A stretch of DNA of 46,631 nucleotides from Granulosicoccus sp. (lineage in GTDB: Bacteria > Pseudomonadota > Gammaproteobacteria > Granulosicoccales > Granulosicoccaceae), in assembly GCA_023301725.1 (NCBI GenBank), contig JALZUD010000071.1:1-46631 (forward strand). The letters run 5' to 3'. Positions 26,260 through 34,824 of this stretch are shown in pieces (the first letter of the stretch is position 1; the number at the start of each line of letters is the position of its first letter). The notes beneath the pieces are model-generated. The model was not told the origin of the DNA and ran no database searches. It was given only the letters and a program-made list of their open reading frames with translations. Position numbers and translations under genes: made by a program.

Positions 26260-27456
26260 ATGGACCTGAGTTACACCAATGAGCAGAACGCCTTCCGTCA
26301 GGACGTTCGTGACTACTTCGAAGAGAAGCTGTCGGCGAGACTTAAAGGCAAGGTAGGTCTTGGCAAGCGACTTACAAAGGCTGATCATGAAGAATGGCAT
26401 GCTGTCCTAAACGCTCGAGGCTGGCTAGCAGGTTCATGGCCTGCCGCATTTGGCGGTCAGGATTGGGACGCGATACAGCGGCATATTGTGGAGGATGAGA
26501 TGACACGGGCTGGTGCACCGCGTGTGGTGCCGTTCGGTGTTGCCATGCTGGGGCCAGTGTTGCAAAAATTTGGATCGAAGGAGCAGCAGGATTACTGGTT
26601 GCCTCGTATCCTTGACGGCCAAGACTGGTGGTGTCAGGGGTATTCCGAACCCGGCGCAGGCTCTGATCTGGCATCCCTGACGACAAGTGCGGTGCGTGAT
26701 GGTGAAGAGTATGTGGTCAACGGACAAAAAACCTGGACCACACTGGGTCAACACGCCAACATGATTTTTTGCTTAGTGCGTACGCAAAAGGAAGGCAAGC
26801 CTCAAGAGGGCATTTCTTTTCTACTCATTGACATGAAGACACCGGGAATAGAGGTGCGTCCGATCGTGTTGATCGACGGTGAGGCTGAGGTCAACGAGGT
26901 GTTCTTCAGCGATGTCCGTGTTCCTGTTGCAAATCTTGTGGGTGAAGAGAACTTGGGTTGGACTTATGCCAAGTACCTGCTCACGCACGAGCGAACCAAT
27001 ATTGCTGGTGTTAATTTCGCCACAGCGGGGCTTGCTAACCTGAAGCGCATCGCTAAGCTCGAATCTGCAGGTGGTAGGCCTTTAGCAGACAATCCACATT
27101 TTGCTGCTCGCATAGCCCGTGTGGAAATTGACCTGATGGCGATGACGACGACAAACCTGCGTGTTGTATCTCAGGCTGCATCAGGGCAGGCGCCCGGCGC
27201 TGAAAGCTCGATGCTGAAAATAAAGGGTTCTCAGGTACGTCAGGAAATCAATGCATTAACGCGGAGCGCTTGCGGCCCGTATGCCATGCCGTTCGTTCCT
27301 GAAGCCTTGGAGGAGGGCAGTAACACTGAGGCGGTTGGACCCGACTATGCCACTGCTGTGACAGGTGCTTACTTGAATATTCGTAAACTGTCTATCTATG
27401 GTGGGTCCAATGAGATTCAGCGAACGATTATTAGTAAGTCACTTCTCAACTTGTGA
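26260..27456 (+). CDS. Acyl-CoA dehydrogenase, large-subunit type (PimC-like)
   Basis: This FAD-dependent acyl-CoA dehydrogenase of 398 residues forms the 2,3-double bond of an acyl-CoA. QGYSEPGAGSDLA near 126 and the VVNGQKTWTT segment near 152 are the FAD/substrate regions. The usual catalytic position in IYEGTNEIQR is glycine here (IYGGSNEIQR). The base is probably E244 in LLTHERTNIAG, the alternative site used by isovaleryl-CoA dehydrogenase-like members. It is followed by a second, dissimilar dehydrogenase. This large/small pairing is the arrangement annotated as pimeloyl-CoA dehydrogenase. Confidence 0.9.
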   Translation: MDLSYTNEQNAFRQDVRDYFEEKLSARLKGKVGLGKRLTKADHEEWHAVLNARGWLAGSWPAAFGGQDWDAIQRHIVEDEMTRAGAPRVVPFGVAMLGPVLQKFGSKEQQDYWLPRILDGQDWWCQGYSEPGAGSDLASLTTSAVRDGEEYVVNGQKTWTTLGQHANMIFCLVRTQKEGKPQEGISFLLIDMKTPGIEVRPIVLIDGEAEVNEVFFSDVRVPVANLVGEENLGWTYAKYLLTHERTNIAGVNFATAGLANLKRIAKLESAGGRPLADNPHFAARIARVEIDLMAMTTTNLRVVSQAASGQAPGAESSMLKIKGSQVRQEINALTRSACGPYAMPFVPEALEEGSNTEAVGPDYATAVTGAYLNIRKLSIYGGSNEIQRTIISKSLLNL

Positions 27457-27520
27457 TCAGAGTTTAGCGCGATTGTAATGGAGCTTTACTCCACCCTATA
27501 AACGACCGAGAAAGATAGCG

Positions 27521-28654
27521 ATGAACTTCAATCTGACTGATGAGCGACAGATGCTACAAGACAGTCTTCGTCGATATTTGCAAGACAGCTATTCTGATGC
27601 GGTTCGTAAGAGTGTCACTGAGGGCGAGCTAGGGTTTTCAATTGAGGTCTGGTCAGGCATGGCCGAGCTGGGCGTCGTTGGCGCATTGTTCAATGAAGAC
27701 AAAGGTGGTTATGGCGGTAGCGGTTTCGATCTAGCTGTTGTGTTTGAAGAGTTTGGGCGCGTGGGAGCCGTCGACCCAATATTGGATACTGGGGTGCTTG
27801 CTGGTGGCCTTCTGGCGACGTCATCGACAAAGGCGCATGGTGAGCTACTGGCGACAGTGATTGAAGGCAAAGAGCATCTTGCTCTCGCTCATGCAGAGCC
27901 TGATAGTCGTTACGACCTGTCACGCGTTTCAACCACAGCTGTTTCATACGGTGACGGTTATCGGTTGAATGGACGTAAATCGGTTGTTGTCAATGCACCG
28001 GCTGCCAACTGGATTATTGTCAGCGCCCGCACACACGGTGATGTCGCCGAGGTGGATGGTATCAGTTTGTTTCTCGTCCCGAGTGACGCTGCTGGTATCG
28101 AATCGCGCAGCTACACGATAGCCTCGGGTGGTCGTGCCTCTGAGATTATCTTTGATGGTGTTCAGCTACCCACAAATTCTCTAATTGGCAAGCAAGGTGA
28201 AGCGTGGTCGCACATTGAGTATTCACAGGCTCGAGCCACAGTTGCATTATGTGCAGAAGCGCTCGGGTTGATGGAGAGTATTCAGGCTCTTACGGCCGAT
28301 TACCTGCGTACCCGTAAACAGTTTGGCAAACCTATTGGTAAGTTCCAAGCATTGCAGCATCGCATGGCAGATGTGTTAATCGAGATCGAGCAAGCCCGTT
28401 CTGCAGTTATCAATTTGGCAGGCCATCTTGATGCAACGAGAGATGAGCGTGAACGTCATGTCAGTGCCACCAAGAATCTTGTTGGTCTTGTGGGGCAACG
28501 CGTTGCCGAGGAGGGCGTACAGTTGCATGGTGGTATAGGCATGACTATGGAATATTCGCTGGGCCATCTGGTGCGACGTCTCACGATGGTCGATCATCGC
28601 TTTGGCGACACCACGCATCATCTGGAGCGCTTCATTGCGCTGTCGGCGGCGTGA
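27521..28654 (+). CDS. Acyl-CoA dehydrogenase, small-subunit type (PimD-like)
   Basis: This 377-residue acyl-CoA dehydrogenase homologue has the N-terminal helical domain (MNFNLTDERQML), a middle beta domain and a C-terminal four-helix domain. The conserved QLHGGIGMTMEYSLGHL segment is near 345. After it, where active enzymes carry a catalytic Glu in a YEGT context, it reads TMVDHRFGDTTHH, so the base is missing. It is therefore likely a partner subunit of the preceding dehydrogenase, which supplies the base at E244. GAGAAAG precedes its ATG. The gap of 64 bases and shared strand fit one operon. Confidence 0.9.
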   Translation: MNFNLTDERQMLQDSLRRYLQDSYSDAVRKSVTEGELGFSIEVWSGMAELGVVGALFNEDKGGYGGSGFDLAVVFEEFGRVGAVDPILDTGVLAGGLLATSSTKAHGELLATVIEGKEHLALAHAEPDSRYDLSRVSTTAVSYGDGYRLNGRKSVVVNAPAANWIIVSARTHGDVAEVDGISLFLVPSDAAGIESRSYTIASGGRASEIIFDGVQLPTNSLIGKQGEAWSHIEYSQARATVALCAEALGLMESIQALTADYLRTRKQFGKPIGKFQALQHRMADVLIEIEQARSAVINLAGHLDATRDERERHVSATKNLVGLVGQRVAEEGVQLHGGIGMTMEYSLGHLVRRLTMVDHRFGDTTHHLERFIALSAA

Positions 28655-28661
28655 CAACCCT

Positions 28662-30209
28662 GTGAGTAACGGTAGAATTCACGACTTTGTTGTAGATCAC
28701 TCTACAGCGCGAAGTGAGGCTCGCGCCATGATAGATCACGACGGGCGCACGCTTAACTATGCCGAATACCTAACGGCTGTTGATGAATGCGTAGCCCTGC
28801 TCTTGAAGGCTGGTGTGCATCCGGGCGATCGAATTCTCATCGTTGCTGAAAACTGTTTTGCCGCTGCTGCTATGATTTTTGCGGCTAGTCGCATCAACGC
28901 CTGTGCTGTCCCGGTTAATGCGCGTTTAACGGCTATCGAGATTGACAAGGTGTTAAGGCATTGTGAGCCAAGAGTCATTATCTATACTGTGGCGGCGTCG
29001 GGCGATGCCGAAAAGCATGCAATTGCTGCGGGTGCTACCGAGCACGTTGGTAGCTTTGGCAAAATTGCGCTTGCCTATCGCGGTGATCAGATTGCTAAAA
29101 ATACAACGGCAGATATCAGCAATTATGACAATTCGATGGACCGGCCTGTAGACATAGATGTCGCTGTCATTCTCTATACCACTGGCACAACCGGCACCCC
29201 TAAAGGTGTCATGCTCACCCACGAAAACATACTTTATGCGGCCAAGGCCTCTGGAGAGGTCAGGGGACTAACGGCGGACGATCATGTCTACGGAGTGCTG
29301 CCACTCACGCATGTATTTGGACTGGCATCAGTGTTAATGGCGAGTTGCTGCTATGGCTGCACAGTACAGATGGAATCTCGCTTTCAGCCAGAAAAGGTGC
29401 TAGTGGCACTGCAGTCGGGCGTTAGCGTTTTTCCGGCAGTGCCGCAGATGCACGCGCTGCTAATGGCGCATGTTGCCAAGCTTGGATCGGAGACATTAAA
29501 CAGTAAAACATTGCGCTACGTGTCGTCAGGTGGCGCGCCTCTGGATACTGACTGGAAGCGCAGCGCCGAGGCGTTCTATGGGGTGGCTTTGCAGAACGGC
29601 TATGGCATGACAGAGACAACAGCGGGTGTCTGCGGGACAAAAAATGCCATCGGCGAGGCAGACAACAGCACAGGGTCACCTTTTCCAAGGGTTGAGGTTC
29701 GTATCTTACGCACGGACGATGCGCAGCCTGACGATCCAGTGGGTGAGGTTCTGACACGTGGCCCGCATGTCATGAAAGGTTACTACCGAGACGCGATGGA
29801 AACGGCAAAGGTCATGGATGACGAGGGCTTTTTGCACACCGGTGATCTAGGCTACCTTGATGAAGATGGGGGCCTGCACATTGTGGGTCGAAGCAAGGAA
29901 CTGATTATTCGTGGAGGCTTTAACGTGTATCCGCCAGAGGTTGAGATTGCGTTTACCGATCATCCAACTGTGGTTCAGTGTGCCGTCATTGGTCGACAAT
30001 TGGAGGGTGGTGATGAGGAAGTTATAGCTTTTGTGCAATGTAAAGATACAGAGGGTGTTGATGAAGAAATACTCAAGGAATTTGTATCTGAGCGGCTTGT
30101 GGCTTATAAGCGACCGTCACGTATCGTCATTGTTGACGCCTTGCCCGCTGCGGCCACTGGCAAAATACTCAAACACCGTCTGTTGGATGTATTTGGTGAT
30201 CGTGTTTGA
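28662..30209 (+). CDS. Acyl-CoA synthetase / AMP-dependent carboxylic acid ligase (PimA-like)
   Basis: This 515-residue ANL-superfamily enzyme activates a carboxylic acid with ATP and CoA. The phosphate-binding loop is ILYTTGTTGTPKG near 175. GYGMTETT is near 318, HTGDLGYLDEDG near 395 and GRSKELIIRGGFNVYP near 410. The adenylation lysine is in AATGKILKH near 500. I choose the GTG at 28662, because extending to 28602 would overlap the preceding gene by more than 50 bases. It is the last gene of the operon and would supply CoA esters to it. Confidence 0.9.
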   Translation: MSNGRIHDFVVDHSTARSEARAMIDHDGRTLNYAEYLTAVDECVALLLKAGVHPGDRILIVAENCFAAAAMIFAASRINACAVPVNARLTAIEIDKVLRHCEPRVIIYTVAASGDAEKHAIAAGATEHVGSFGKIALAYRGDQIAKNTTADISNYDNSMDRPVDIDVAVILYTTGTTGTPKGVMLTHENILYAAKASGEVRGLTADDHVYGVLPLTHVFGLASVLMASCCYGCTVQMESRFQPEKVLVALQSGVSVFPAVPQMHALLMAHVAKLGSETLNSKTLRYVSSGGAPLDTDWKRSAEAFYGVALQNGYGMTETTAGVCGTKNAIGEADNSTGSPFPRVEVRILRTDDAQPDDPVGEVLTRGPHVMKGYYRDAMETAKVMDDEGFLHTGDLGYLDEDGGLHIVGRSKELIIRGGFNVYPPEVEIAFTDHPTVVQCAVIGRQLEGGDEEVIAFVQCKDTEGVDEEILKEFVSERLVAYKRPSRIVIVDALPAAATGKILKHRLLDVFGDRV

Positions 30210-30226
30210 ATCTGCACATTGACGCC

Positions 30227-30251
30227 ACACTCGGATAGTAGAACTGAGTGT
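30227..30251. terminator. Possible stem-loop between convergent genes
   Basis: ACACTC (30227-30232) and GAGTGT (30246-30251) form a perfect six-pair stem with a 13-base loop, 17 bases after the ligase stop and before the convergent HD-domain gene. No T-run follows, so termination is only suggested by position. Confidence 0.3.
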
Positions 30252-30318
30252 TGCCTACTCTGCAATGCACTTTCACGGGTTCAAAAGCGCTATTGGCCAG
30301 ACTATCAGAATTTTATGA

Positions 30319-30957
30319 TTAACCAGCAGGTGTGGATTTTTGCAACCAGCCGTGCTCAAGTGCCTCGTTGAACATCGCATTAGCTGCCGCCCATAAGGTG
30401 TCTGATCCAATGCCGATTTTGCTGGTGCGACTGACTAGCTGGTTGAGGCTCACATCATAATCAATCCAAGTGCCACCTTGAGTTAGCATGTTTAGCATAA
30501 CGGGTTGCAACCGGTCCACAGCTTTGGCGAATTGTGCGTCGGCTGTTTGTGCTTGCTCGAACTCTTGCCAAACAGCGCCTAGTGCGTCCGCTTGGTCATC
30601 AGGTAAGAGGCCGAACAAACGATTAGCAGCTGCCTGTTCGATTGCCGCCTGATCAGGATTCTGCTGTCCGTGAATTGGCTCATCACCTGCATCGATTTCC
30701 ACAATATCGTGCACCATCAACATCATGATTACGCGCTCTACATCAACAGGCTGATTGGCGTACTCGTGCAATATACGAGCAAACAGCGTTAAATGCCATG
30801 AGTGCTCAGCGCTGTTTTCCCGCCGAGAGTTGTTGCTGATGCGAGTAGCACGATCAATTGTTTTCAGCGCGTCTATAGCCGTCAGGAAAGTTAGTTGTTG
30901 TTGCAGGCGGGGGGCGAGTGATCGTAGCCATTCTGGATTGTCTGGTGGTGCTGGCAT
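30319..30957 (-). CDS. HD-domain hydrolase (YfbR/HDDC2-type nucleotidase-like)
   Basis: This 212-residue HD-superfamily metal-dependent phosphohydrolase resembles YfbR and HDDC2 5'-deoxynucleotidases. Residues NSRRENSAEHSWHL near 40-55 give the first histidine, MMLMVHDIVEIDAGDE near 80-95 gives the HD pair, and a later aspartate falls in AVDRLQPVMLNM. It would remove phosphate from a deoxynucleoside monophosphate, although family members vary. The gene stands alone on the minus strand, convergent with the ligase operon. Confidence 0.85.
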   Translation of the reverse strand: MPAPPDNPEWLRSLAPRLQQQLTFLTAIDALKTIDRATRISNNSRRENSAEHSWHLTLFARILHEYANQPVDVERVIMMLMVHDIVEIDAGDEPIHGQQNPDQAAIEQAAANRLFGLLPDDQADALGAVWQEFEQAQTADAQFAKAVDRLQPVMLNMLTQGGTWIDYDVSLNQLVSRTSKIGIGSDTLWAAANAMFNEALEHGWLQKSTPAG

Positions 30958-31006
30958 AGTGTTTTGTCAGTTCAGGAAAGCTGATAGTTTACGCGGCTGT
31001 CGACAG

Positions 31007-31558
31007 TTACTCAAAATCCAACACGGTTACAGGATGTTTCCAGCTGTTTAGGATTTCCAATAAATCGTGAGTTCGAAGTCGCGTGCTGTGCGTATTGCGG
31101 CAAGGATGCAAGTAGATCCACTCATGCTCTAATAAAGTGCGCTGAATCAGCACCTGTACAGCACATTCGTGATCGTTATATACGGCGAGTGGTGACACTG
31201 AGCCAGGCACCACACCAAGGTACAGGCCTAATCGTTCAGTGCTGGCAAAGGCAAACTGCCCGCCAGGTACATTGAGCTTATCGCGTAAGCTGCGCAGGTC
31301 TACCCGATGCTCGCTCTCTACCACTAGCAGAAACATACGACCCTTTTTATTACGCAAAAACAGATTTTTCGTGTGCGCACCCGGTTCGTCGTAGGCAACT
31401 TTTTTTGCCTGATCGACGGTATACAGAGCTTCGTGAGTAGTGGTTTGATGTTCCACACCCAGTGTCTCCAAGGCACTGAGTAGTTGCTTGGCAGTTGCGG
31501 CAAGTTCTCCGTTTTTCAGGTAAACAGTTTCAGGGTCTGGTCTGTCGGAATGGCTCAT
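31007..31558 (-). CDS. ProX/PrdX-type aminoacyl-tRNA deacylase
   Basis: This 183-residue YbaK/ProX-domain protein belongs to the group that removes mischarged amino acids (typically Ala from tRNA-Pro) in trans. TTHEALYTVDQA near 38, GAHTKNLFLRNKKG near 62 with the conserved lysine of the active site, and PGSVSPLAVYND near 118 with the GXXXP-like loop are typical. It lies 49 bases upstream of the HD-domain gene on the same strand. A perfect inverted repeat sits 12 bases upstream of its ATG. Confidence 0.85.
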   Translation of the reverse strand: MSHSDRPDPETVYLKNGELAATAKQLLSALETLGVEHQTTTHEALYTVDQAKKVAYDEPGAHTKNLFLRNKKGRMFLLVVESEHRVDLRSLRDKLNVPGGQFAFASTERLGLYLGVVPGSVSPLAVYNDHECAVQVLIQRTLLEHEWIYLHPCRNTHSTRLRTHDLLEILNSWKHPVTVLDFE

Positions 31559-31570
31559 TTTGATGAAGGT

Positions 31571-31590
31571 TTACTCTTCGAGGAGAGTAA
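31571..31590. promoter_or_regulatory. Perfect inverted repeat upstream of the tRNA deacylase gene
   Basis: TTACTCT (31571-31577) and AGAGTAA (31584-31590) are exact inverted copies separated by six bases, placed 12 bases before the minus-strand start at 31558. It could be an operator or a 5' untranslated hairpin. No binding protein is suggested by the neighbours. Confidence 0.4.
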
Positions 31591-31769
31591 TAGTGCCACG
31601 TGCCCACTAGGCTTGACAATTCCAATACGATGACAAAGCGTTCTTGCAAACAAAGTACCTTCGAGGCTTGCAGGAATTCTTGAAAGTCCTACCGTAGAAA
31701 GTGCGCTTCTAGTATATTGTCCGTCCGAGTCTTCAGTAGGCTTTCGTCATAAATTAAATTTAAATCAAC

Positions 31770-32501
31770 ATGCAAATTGTCGTCATCAATTTGAAGCAAT
31801 CGGTAGAACGACTCGAACGTGTAGAACGTGAACTCACCAGAGCGGGTCTGAAATTCGATATTTTTGAGGCTACTGACGCTTCACAGAAGAACTTCACCTA
31901 TGCTGATAGAGCTAACGCTGAGCTCACTACAAAGCGCAAAGGGTACGAATTGACCCCGGGCGAATTGGCCTGCTATTCAAGTCATTTACGGGTGTGGGAA
32001 CGTTGTGTTGAAATTAGCGAAAGTTTTCTGGTGCTTGAAGACAATGTTGAGTTGAGCGATACATTGCCAGCTCAGAGTATTGAGGCTCTGATAGCCGAAA
32101 TTCCTCTACATGATTACGTTAAACTAGCGGCGAGAGCGAACACGGACGATAAAAAGTTTAAAACTTGTTCGCGCCTAACGGGTATTTATTCGCTGGTACG
32201 ATATGCTCGTGGAACTTGCGGTACCACCGCGTACCTGATAACACCTGAGGGTGCAAGGAAGTTAATTGCGGGTTCAGCGGAGTTTCTGGAACCTGTCGAT
32301 GACTACATGGAGAAATTCTGGAGACACCATGTGATCGCATATAGTGTCACTCCACCTATATTCCAGAGAGCCAACAGCGAATCTGTCATTGGACTTGGGA
32401 GAAAAAAAAAGGCACAGCTCAGTATTTCAAATAAAATCTATACCGAGGCCTTCAGAGGCTACGAACGTGTCATGTACTGGATGTGTTTTTTTAGATACTA
32501 A
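31770..32501 (+). CDS. Glycosyltransferase family 25
   Basis: This 243-residue enzyme belongs to GT25, which adds sugars (often galactose) to lipopolysaccharide or lipooligosaccharide. IVVINLKQSVERLERV at the N-terminus and LTPGELACYSSHLRVWE near 70 are family marks. GTTAYLITPEGARKLI near 152 is also typical. The usual metal-binding LEDDV reads LEDNV here (near residue 92-96), a conservative but notable change. The ATG is preceded by an AT-rich leader without a strong ribosome-binding site. It is a single gene, with the convergent nrtS-like gene beyond. Confidence 0.85.
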   Translation: MQIVVINLKQSVERLERVERELTRAGLKFDIFEATDASQKNFTYADRANAELTTKRKGYELTPGELACYSSHLRVWERCVEISESFLVLEDNVELSDTLPAQSIEALIAEIPLHDYVKLAARANTDDKKFKTCSRLTGIYSLVRYARGTCGTTAYLITPEGARKLIAGSAEFLEPVDDYMEKFWRHHVIAYSVTPPIFQRANSESVIGLGRKKKAQLSISNKIYTEAFRGYERVMYWMCFFRY

Positions 32502-32610
32502 TGAGATGATCTGATGGTTGATCGCACAAAGGTATACGGGTAGGTTTGTCAGTGCCACTGTTCAGGCCAAGAGACAAGCCCCTGCTGGCGATATCTGGCT
32601 CTTTTTTAAT

Positions 32611-32826
32611 TCATTTATTCTGATCCATAAGGACAGTAACAGCGCCATAGGTGGAAACGAAGTAGGGGACCATATAGGTCAACACACACTTAAGCAGCTC
32701 GAATTTTGAAGGGTCTACCATTGCGTCGCCTTGGTTGATCAAGTTAAGAATAGTGCCAACAATGACGGCTATGATCAGTGATCGTTTAACGATGTCGCGG
32801 CGCATTGCTAGTTGTAAAAAACTCAT
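32611..32826 (-). CDS. nrtS: Small NrtS-like membrane protein (putative nitrate/nitrite transporter)
   Basis: This 71-residue protein has two hydrophobic helices, near 14-33 and 43-62, joined by a short polar loop. The segments VGTILNLINQGDA and LTYMVPYFVSTYGAV match the small NrtS family, described as a nitrate/nitrite transporter. Some members are stand-alone like this one. It lies 14 bases downstream of the MFS gene on the same strand, so it may be its operon partner. No nitrate-assimilation genes are in the window, which leaves the transport role open. Confidence 0.75.
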   Translation of the reverse strand: MSFLQLAMRRDIVKRSLIIAVIVGTILNLINQGDAMVDPSKFELLKCVLTYMVPYFVSTYGAVTVLMDQNK

Positions 32827-32840
32827 TTAGTCTCCAATTT

Positions 32841-34487
32841 TTACCTTAGCTCCTTATAGACATTCTTGATATAAGGGTCTGCTTGTTTGGGAACTGTTTG
32901 TCGCTCAATCATACGACGCACGCGAGGCGCTTCAGTTCCTTGATGTAGTGTGTTCAATGTATCAGATACACCAGAATCGGACTTTGTTCGGCGTTGGTTA
33001 TGACGAATATATTCCACCCAGGTGGCTACGTAGTATTTTTCTGTCCAAATATTGGGTTGTTCCAGATCTCGCAGTAGTGACCAGTGCCGAGCGCCATCAC
33101 GTTTGCGGATCCGGCGTCTCAGTGTCATAGCGTCGAGAAACGCTGGAACATCGTTTTCCCCAATGTCGTAGTCGGTAGTGATCAGGATGGGCCCAGTCTG
33201 GGGTTTGAGTTGCACCGCAAGTGTAGGTTCGATGAATTGGTTGAGTGGGTCCAGATTCAGTCGATCAAATTCTGGCAGTGGCGATCTGTAGCAAGCAAGA
33301 GTGCCCAGTAGTATTGCCACAGCGGAGGCGGTTAACGCGATCTTAACATCATAAGATTCGGCAATCAGACCCCATACCCAGCTGCCTAGCACCATGCCGG
33401 AAGCACTGGACACCATGTACAGGGACATGGCGCGGCCGACCACCCAGCGGGGTGTTGAGAGCTGTAAAGACACATTGAGCAAAGCGTTGGTTGTGACCCA
33501 GCATGCCCCGCAGAGTAGAAGTGCCAGTGCTGTAGGCATCATCCCATGACCGACGGACAATAGCAGCGTGCCAAGGGCGGTACCGATAAACGTTGTGCGA
33601 ACGATGGTTTCGTTGTTGAATCTTTGCCGAATTCTTGAGTTTGCAAAGGCTCCACATACCGCACCTAAGCCAAAGAATCCGAGTAAAAAACCGTAGGTGG
33701 AGGCGCTTCCACCAAGAAGATTACGTGCAACCAGTGGCAATAGTGCTTGAACTGAAACTGCTGTCAAACCAAATATACTACCTCGCAGAATAATGCTCAG
33801 AAGATTAGGTGACAAGCTGACGTAGCGAAAGCCTGCACCGGTGGCACTGATAAATTTTTCCCGGGGAAGGGTGAGAGTCACAGTGGGTTTATGCCAGATG
33901 ATCAAGGCGACTATTAAAGCCACATAGCTCAGCGTATTCATCGCAAAAGCTGTTGCGGCTCCCGCTGCAACAATGATCAACCCACCAAGAGCTGGGCCGA
34001 TGCTGCGCATAATATTAAATGACATACCATTAGCCATCACCGCTGCAGGTACCTGTTCACGCGGCACGATGTCACCAACAGATGCTTGCCAAGAGGGGTT
34101 GTGTAGCGCCCCTCCACAGCCAATGAGAAATGTGAAACCCAGCAAAAACCAAGGTGTCAGCTGATTGAAATGAGTGGCGAGTGTTAAACCGATAGAGGCG
34201 ACGAGCATCAAAATTTGCGCGATGAGCATAATACGACGCCTGTCATAGTTGTCCGCCAGTACGCCAGCGAATAAAGACAGTGCCACTATTGGTAAGGAGG
34301 TTGATGCCGTAACCAGCGCCACCATTGACTGAGAATCAGTCAAAGTCGTCATCGTCCAGCCCGCTGCAACCACTTGTATTAGCCCTCCAAGGTTTGAAAT
34401 TAGAGTGGCAATCCAAAGAGATCGAAATACTGGGTTGCCAAACGGTGCCAGAGCTGTGGAAGGAGTGGCGGTACCTGTAGGTTTCAT
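32841..34487 (-). CDS. MFS transporter (PF05977 / EntS-like exporter) with C-terminal cytoplasmic domain
   Basis: The first ~410 residues form a 12-helix major facilitator of the EntS-like group, with NLGGLIQVVAAGW in helix 1, LADNYDRRRIM as the A-motif loop, and a long run of membrane segments. The last ~130 residues, from about PILITTDYDIGEND, are soluble and resemble the ferredoxin-like antibiotic-monooxygenase domain common in this subfamily. I use the ATG at 34487 (MKPTG). An upstream ATG at 34550 would add 21 hydrophilic residues with no family match. Substrate unknown; a siderophore or other small metabolite is possible. Confidence 0.85.
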   Translation of the reverse strand: MKPTGTATPSTALAPFGNPVFRSLWIATLISNLGGLIQVVAAGWTMTTLTDSQSMVALVTASTSLPIVALSLFAGVLADNYDRRRIMLIAQILMLVASIGLTLATHFNQLTPWFLLGFTFLIGCGGALHNPSWQASVGDIVPREQVPAAVMANGMSFNIMRSIGPALGGLIIVAAGAATAFAMNTLSYVALIVALIIWHKPTVTLTLPREKFISATGAGFRYVSLSPNLLSIILRGSIFGLTAVSVQALLPLVARNLLGGSASTYGFLLGFFGLGAVCGAFANSRIRQRFNNETIVRTTFIGTALGTLLLSVGHGMMPTALALLLCGACWVTTNALLNVSLQLSTPRWVVGRAMSLYMVSSASGMVLGSWVWGLIAESYDVKIALTASAVAILLGTLACYRSPLPEFDRLNLDPLNQFIEPTLAVQLKPQTGPILITTDYDIGENDVPAFLDAMTLRRRIRKRDGARHWSLLRDLEQPNIWTEKYYVATWVEYIRHNQRRTKSDSGVSDTLNTLHQGTEAPRVRRMIERQTVPKQADPYIKNVYKELR

Positions 34488-34824
34488 GATATTCACTGGT
34501 TTATGTGACACGCAATAACAGCTATGGGCTTGGCCTATTGCGCGATCCAACTGTCAGAGTAACAGTAAGGGTTACAAATTTACGATAGCAAAGTAATGTT
34601 GGGGTGAATGGTAGGAATATTGCCTTGACTAACGCGTATAAAAAACTGAGGTGTGTTCTTACGATTATTCTGACGCAATCATGGTCAGGGGTTGAACAGC
34701 TTCTTTGACACGACCTACGAAAGTTCCGTAGAATTATAGAGCCGCAGCGAATTTATGTATTTGTGCTCTATATGCGACTTGCTTGCGTGGCAAAATTGTT
34801 CACCATTAATGTGAGACTCCCATC

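Noticed and set aside
31613-31640. TTGACA upstream of the GT25 gene as a promoter
   Set aside because: The -35 match is perfect but no acceptable -10 lies 16-18 bases downstream, and the start codon is more than 130 bases away.
32590-32610. T-run after the GT25 gene as a terminator
   Set aside because: Only very short, long-looped pairings precede the TTTTTT, so no credible hairpin supports it.
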